Shown here: piece by piece, positions 61,824-64,000 of the stretch
How positions within the stretch are numbered: position 1 is the first letter of the stretch
Layout of the letters: every line of letters begins with the position of its first letter
Assembly (NCBI RefSeq): GCF_000244955.1
Contig: NZ_CM001439.1
Location: forward strand, 3,522,136 to 3,586,135
Reading direction: 5' to 3'
DNA: 64,000 nt
Origin: Saccharomonospora marina XMU15
GTDB lineage: Bacteria > Actinomycetota > Actinomycetes > Mycobacteriales > Pseudonocardiaceae
Position numbers and translations under genes: made by a program
The notes under the pieces: generated by a model
What the model was told of the DNA's origin: nothing
The model's database searches: none
What the model saw: the letters and a program-made list of their open reading frames with translations, nothing else

Positions 61824-62691
61824 CGATGGAGTCCACCTCCGGCAGCAGCGGAGCGATCGGCGGCAGGTCGTTCAGCGAGGACAGCCCCAGCCGCTCGAGG
61901 AACAACTCCGTCGTCACGTACAGCGTGCCACCGGTCTCGGGGTCGGTGCCGCTCTCCTCGATCAGGCCGCGCGCCAGCAGGGTGCGGATCACGCCGTCGA
62001 CGTTGACGCCGCGCACCGCGGCGACGCGGGAACGCGTGACGGGCTGCCGGTAGGCGATCACGGCGAGGGTTTCCAGCGCCGCCCTGGTCAGCTTCGAACG
62101 CTGACCGTCCAGCAGCAGCTTCTCCACGAACGGCGCGTAGGTGTCGCGGGTGAAGAACCGCCAGCCCTCCCCTACCCGGCGCAGGTCGATTCCGCTGCCC
62201 CGGTCGCGCAGGTCCTCTGCCATGGTGCGCAGCAGCTCGGTGACCCGGTCCACCGGCTGCTCCAGCGCGCCCGCAAGGGACTCCTCGCTGGCAGGTGAGT
62301 CCACCACGAGCAGCAGAGCCTCCAGCGCGCAGGCGAGGTCGGCATCGCCGCGAAGCTGCGGCAGTTCCCTGTCGGTGGAGACAGCCACCGGTTCGGCGCC
62401 GAGGCCGTCGGCCGCCGATCCAGCGGCGGTGCCGTCAACCACCGATGGCGCGGCGGTGCCGTCCTCGGGCTCGCCGATCGTGTCGGCCGTGTCGGCCGTG
62501 TCGGCCACGCCCGCGGGCTCGGCACCGTCCGTGCTGTCGGTGGCTTCGGTGCTGTCGGGAGCGGTTGGCACGGTGCCCGGCGCATCGACGCGACCGTGCT
62601 CGCCGGCCCCGTTCGGTTCCGTGGCAGGCTGCGGCACCGACGCCGACGCCGGCTCAGGCGATCCTTCGGCCCAGCCGTTCGATTCTTTCAC
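61813..62691 (-). CDS. scpB: Segregation and condensation protein B
   Basis: The 292-aa protein has a winged-helix ScpB core (residues about 115-285): ALEALLLVVDSPASEESLAGALEQPVDRVTELL, GWRFFTRDTYAPFVEKLL and RAALETLAVIAYRQPVTRSRVAAVRGVNVDGVIRTLLARGLIEE. The first 110 residues are a low-complexity extension rich in Ala, Asp, Thr and Pro. ScpB dimers regulate the SMC-ScpA complex. Its start overlaps the scpA stop by 4 bp. Confidence 0.94.
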   Translation of the reverse strand: MKESNGWAEGSPEPASASVPQPATEPNGAGEHGRVDAPGTVPTAPDSTEATDSTDGAEPAGVADTADTADTIGEPEDGTAAPSVVDGTAAGSAADGLGAEPVAVSTDRELPQLRGDADLACALEALLLVVDSPASEESLAGALEQPVDRVTELLRTMAEDLRDRGSGIDLRRVGEGWRFFTRDTYAPFVEKLLLDGQRSKLTRAALETLAVIAYRQPVTRSRVAAVRGVNVDGVIRTLLARGLIEESGTDPETGGTLYVTTELFLERLGLSSLNDLPPIAPLLPEVDSIDDI

Positions 62692-63566
62692 CCGTACTCC
62701 TCGTCGTCGCCGTCGGCGCGATCACGTTCCGCCTCGGCCTCGGCGTCGGCCACGGACCCGCCCGTCCACCGCACGTGCAGTTCGGCCAGCGCCTCGGCCT
62801 GCTCGAAGGTGACCGTCGACTCGCGGTACAGCTCGAGCAACGCCAGGAACCGCGCCACCACCTCGATGGTGTGCTCGCAGTCGGTCACCAGTTCGGAGAA
62901 GGTCGCCGTCCCCGACGCCGCCAGCCGAACCCGCAGGATCGCCGCGTGCTCCCGCACCGACACCTTGCCCACGTGCAGGTGGTCCAGCGACACCGTGGGC
63001 GGCGGCTTGGGCCGGAACACCCCGAGTGCCACCTCGGCGAAGCGCTGCGGGGTCACGCCGAGCATCACCTCGGGCAGCAGGCCGACGTAGCGATCCTCCA
63101 ACGCCACCGACCGCGGGTAGCGCCGCAACGCGCCCGCCTCCAGCTCCGCGAACAGGGCGGCCACCTGCTTGTAGGCCCGGTACTGAAGCACGCGGGCGAA
63201 CAGCAGGTCCCGCGCCTCCAGCAGCGCCAGATCGTCGGGGTCCTCCACCTCGGCCGAAGGCAGCAACCGAGCCGCCTTCAGGTCCAGCAGCGTCGCCGCG
63301 ATCACCAGGAACTCGGTCGTCTCGTCGAGGTCCCACTCGGCGCCCAGCGCGCGGGTGTAGGCGATGAAGTCGTCGGTGACCTGGTGCAGAGCCACCTCTG
63401 TGACGTCGAGCTGGTGCTGCGAGATCAGTTGCAGCAGCAGGTCGAACGGGCCCTCGAAGTTGTCCAGCCGAACCTTGAACCGGGAAGCCGAACCGCCGTG
63501 CTCACCGTGCTCACCGTGCTCGCCGTCCTCCTGCTCGACAGGCTGGGGCGCCGCCCCGTCATCCAT
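62688..63566 (-). CDS. scpA: Segregation and condensation protein A (kleisin)
   Basis: The 292-aa kleisin has the N-terminal SMC-neck helix FKVRLDNFEGPFDLLLQLISQHQLDVTEVAL, the LVIAATLLDLKAARLLP block, and a C-terminal winged helix (FSELVTDCEHTIEVVARFLALLELYRESTVTFEQ). It closes the SMC ring during chromosome compaction. ATG 63566 shares one base with the upstream stop (TGATG), showing coupling to the preceding gene. Confidence 0.95.
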   Translation of the reverse strand: MDDGAAPQPVEQEDGEHGEHGEHGGSASRFKVRLDNFEGPFDLLLQLISQHQLDVTEVALHQVTDDFIAYTRALGAEWDLDETTEFLVIAATLLDLKAARLLPSAEVEDPDDLALLEARDLLFARVLQYRAYKQVAALFAELEAGALRRYPRSVALEDRYVGLLPEVMLGVTPQRFAEVALGVFRPKPPPTVSLDHLHVGKVSVREHAAILRVRLAASGTATFSELVTDCEHTIEVVARFLALLELYRESTVTFEQAEALAELHVRWTGGSVADAEAEAERDRADGDDEEYG

Positions 63567-63970
63567 CAGTTCGCGGCTTCCTCGGTACCGAGGTCGACGT
63601 CGCGCAGCCTGCCCACCAACACCGAGTCCTCCCCGTGCTGGTCGAAGTCGGCCAGCAGCACCGCCACCGCCTCCCGCACGATGCGGCCCCGGTCGACGAC
63701 CAGCCCGTGCGTACCGCGCAGGGTGAGGCGGGCGTGCTCCATCGCCAGCAGTTCCTCCCCCGACATGTAGACCGTGATCTTGGCGTCGTGCTTCTGCCTG
63801 CCCGAGCCGCGGCGGCCGTTGCCCGCGCGCGCCAGCCTGCGCTCGTCGGGCGAGGACCCGACGCCCGCGCCGCCTTCGCCACCGTCGGGGCCGCCGTTCT
63901 CGGCGACGGTAGTGCCCGCCGGGGCGTCCTCGGTTTCCCCGGGATGCTCGTCGAGGGACTCCTCGAACAT
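63566..63970 (-). CDS. Conserved small protein upstream of scpA (start possibly outside the window)
   Basis: The 134-aa protein has an acidic, Gly-rich first half and a conserved second half (DAKITVYMSGEELLAMEHARLTLRGTHGLVVDRGRIVREAVAVLLADF) that looks like a ribbon-helix-helix or related fold. A small gene of this kind sits between parA and scpA in related actinobacteria; its role is unknown. ATG 63970 lacks a clear ribosome-binding site, and the frame stays open to the window edge (reading SELFRRTTRP), so the true start may lie upstream. Confidence 0.7.
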   Translation of the reverse strand: MFEESLDEHPGETEDAPAGTTVAENGGPDGGEGGAGVGSSPDERRLARAGNGRRGSGRQKHDAKITVYMSGEELLAMEHARLTLRGTHGLVVDRGRIVREAVAVLLADFDQHGEDSVLVGRLRDVDLGTEEAAN

Positions 63971-64000
63971 CGGTCTGGTCGTTCGGCGGAAGAGCTCTGA

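Overview
The window is high-GC actinobacterial DNA. Most likely it comes from a filamentous or spore-forming member of the Pseudonocardiales (Saccharomonospora/Amycolatopsis type). The evidence is phosphatidylinositol mannoside genes, an SsgA-family sporulation protein, a mycothiol-dependent enzyme family, many GTG/TTG starts and a gene order (ruvC-ruvA-ruvB, yebC, pdxT, pdxS, Nudix, pimA, acyltransferase, pgsA, HIT, thrS) that matches the mycobacterial ruvB-to-thrS region.

Positions 1-19 kb are mostly conserved core: Holliday-junction resolution (ruvCAB), a YebC regulator, the two halves of PLP synthase (pdxT and pdxS, here separated by an AzlCD exporter and its XRE/cupin regulator), an EF-G paralogue, an XdhC-like protein, and a tight operon making phosphatidylinositol phosphate and its mannosides (pgsA, acyltransferase, pimA, a LemA/Nudix protein). 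A MarR regulator and a YceI protein share an operator motif. HIT-family protein, thrS and an exopolysaccharide-type sugar transferase follow. Two intergenic arrays of the same 21-bp unit lie 12 kb apart (5.2 and 17.1 kb).

Positions 19-22.7 kb hold four tRNA genes around an SsgA-family gene, a strong terminator, then an epoxide hydrolase divergent from a CGNR zinc-finger regulator, with twin operators between them.

Positions 22.8-44 kb are an accessory, defence-like island. A TIGR04141/DUF6119-like gene is followed by 1.1 kb of degenerate sequence. Then seven genes run on the minus strand, in transcription order: an HTH-methylase-specificity fusion whose catalytic motif reads KPPF instead of NPPF, hsdM, hsdS (with an AT-rich second target-recognition domain), hsdR, a Ser/Thr kinase with a TPR-like tail, an unrecognised 498-aa protein, and a two-HxK phospholipase-D-family protein. 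Divergent from these are a DndB/DGQHR-like gene and a 621-aa coiled-coil protein. I regard this block as the best candidate for an undescribed composite defence system: a phospho-signalling, type I restriction-linked cluster.

Positions 44-50.4 kb hold ordinary accessory genes: an ArsR/SRPBCC/mycothiol-enzyme operon, a PAC2 protein, ROK and TetR regulators, a SgcJ-like protein and an isochorismatase-like hydrolase. The TetR 3' end together with the der 3' end is duplicated on both sides of a 1.6-kb segment, which suggests an insertion.

Positions 50.4-64 kb contain the segregation and ribosome cluster scpA-scpB-rluB and cmk-plsC-der. It is split by a cation-homeostasis block made of a complete seven-gene Mrp/Mnh Na+/H+ antiporter operon, in which every junction overlaps by 4 bp, divergent from a KhtT/KhtU-like K+/H+ antiporter pair.
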